From the NCBI GenBank assembly GCA_022826125.1, contig JAJDVM010000293.1, positions 1 through 42,205 on the forward strand: a stretch of 42,205 nt of DNA, read 5' to 3'. The position numbers were made by a program, and so were the translations under genes. Shown in pieces: positions 42,032 through 42,205 of this stretch. Every line of letters starts with the position of its first letter. The stretch's first letter is position 1. A model generated the notes under the pieces. The model had not been told where the DNA came from and ran no database searches. It saw only the letters and a list, made by a program, of their open reading frames with translations. The stretch is from Defluviicoccus sp. Lineage in GTDB: Bacteria; Pseudomonadota; Alphaproteobacteria; MPNO01.

Positions 42032-42205
42032 ATACCCGCGGTCGTTGACCGGAACCGATGGCGAAGCCACCTCCACCGTCGCCCCGGCCCCCGAGCCGGG
42101 GCCCATCCCTGACTCGCGCCACCGCTGCAGCCGGTGGAGGGCAAGCTCGACTGCTGAAACTGCCGCCAGGACCGAGGCTGGGCCCCGGATCGGGGTCCGG
42201 GGCGA
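42032..42205 (+). repeat. Palindromic (MITE-like) repeat element, copy 2
   Basis: Module 42032-42078 (ATACCCGCGGTCGTTGACC then GGAACCGATGGCGAAGCCAC) runs straight into the core 42079-42205. The core has terminal inverted repeats of about 27 bases: TCGCCCCGGCCCCCGA... at the left and its near-perfect inverse ...TCGGGGTCCGGGGCGA at the right window edge. It may continue beyond the window. Confidence 0.8.

Noticed and set aside
40113..42122. Long frame antisense to the IorB-like gene
   Set aside because: Its N-terminus comes from the palindromic repeat and the rest mirrors the molybdoenzyme gene; no domain recognisable.

Overview
The window is chromosomal DNA from a GC-rich alphaproteobacterium. 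Codon use, the AmtB, LepA, HflK/HflC-like and SulP proteins, abundant xanthine-dehydrogenase-family operons and N-acyl-D-amino-acid-type amidohydrolases suggest a free-living, metabolically versatile Rhodospirillales/Kiloniellales-like lineage. The lineage is inferred; no rRNA is present. Most genes lie in tight operons whose stop and start codons overlap (GTGA or ATGA), which makes many starts easy to place.

Layout. 1-2107 (+): end of a circularly permuted ATP-grasp protein and its alpha-E partner. 7730-2123 (-): a signalling operon of STAS protein, receiver-PP2C phosphatase, HATPase anti-sigma-like kinase, periplasmic ligand-binding protein and membrane histidine kinase. The phosphatase appears to start at an ATC codon. 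9243-7825 (-): ammonium transporter; then tRNA-Ser(GGA) (-), a small membrane protein (+) and lepA (-). 12.3-13.4 kb is gene-poor and holds a palindromic mobile-type repeat found again at the right edge. 13.37-14.4 kb is a visibly AT-rich islet with three small genes, including a retropepsin-like protease and the small protein that commonly precedes it. 19585-14607 (-): molybdenum hydroxylase subunits plus a CoA ligase, in the order known for the 2-furoate genes hmfABCD; then a SulP transporter (-).

The most unusual part is 21.6-30.6 kb. A zinc uptake operon znuABC (+) meets, tail to tail, a five-gene operon (-). That operon starts with a metal-efflux-type permease fused to an SPFH (HflK/stomatin) domain, followed by an HflC-like protein, an HflK-like protein with a long charged tail, a periplasmic ligand-binding protein and a small membrane protein. 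The ligand-binding protein is a paralogue of the one in the signalling operon and has exactly the same length (398 aa). I read this as an SPFH-scaffolded metal or envelope-stress system next to zinc uptake.

31.2-33.5 kb (-): a PiT phosphate transporter translationally coupled to a GPP34 (GOLPH3-like) protein, preceded by a small gene that appears frameshifted twice. 33.8-41.9 kb: a catabolic region with cupin, LLM flavin monooxygenase, D-aminoacylase-type amidohydrolase, metallo-beta-lactamase-fold hydrolase, MFS transporter and a two-subunit isoquinoline-oxidoreductase-type molybdoenzyme, ending in a clear terminator and the second copy of the palindromic repeat.
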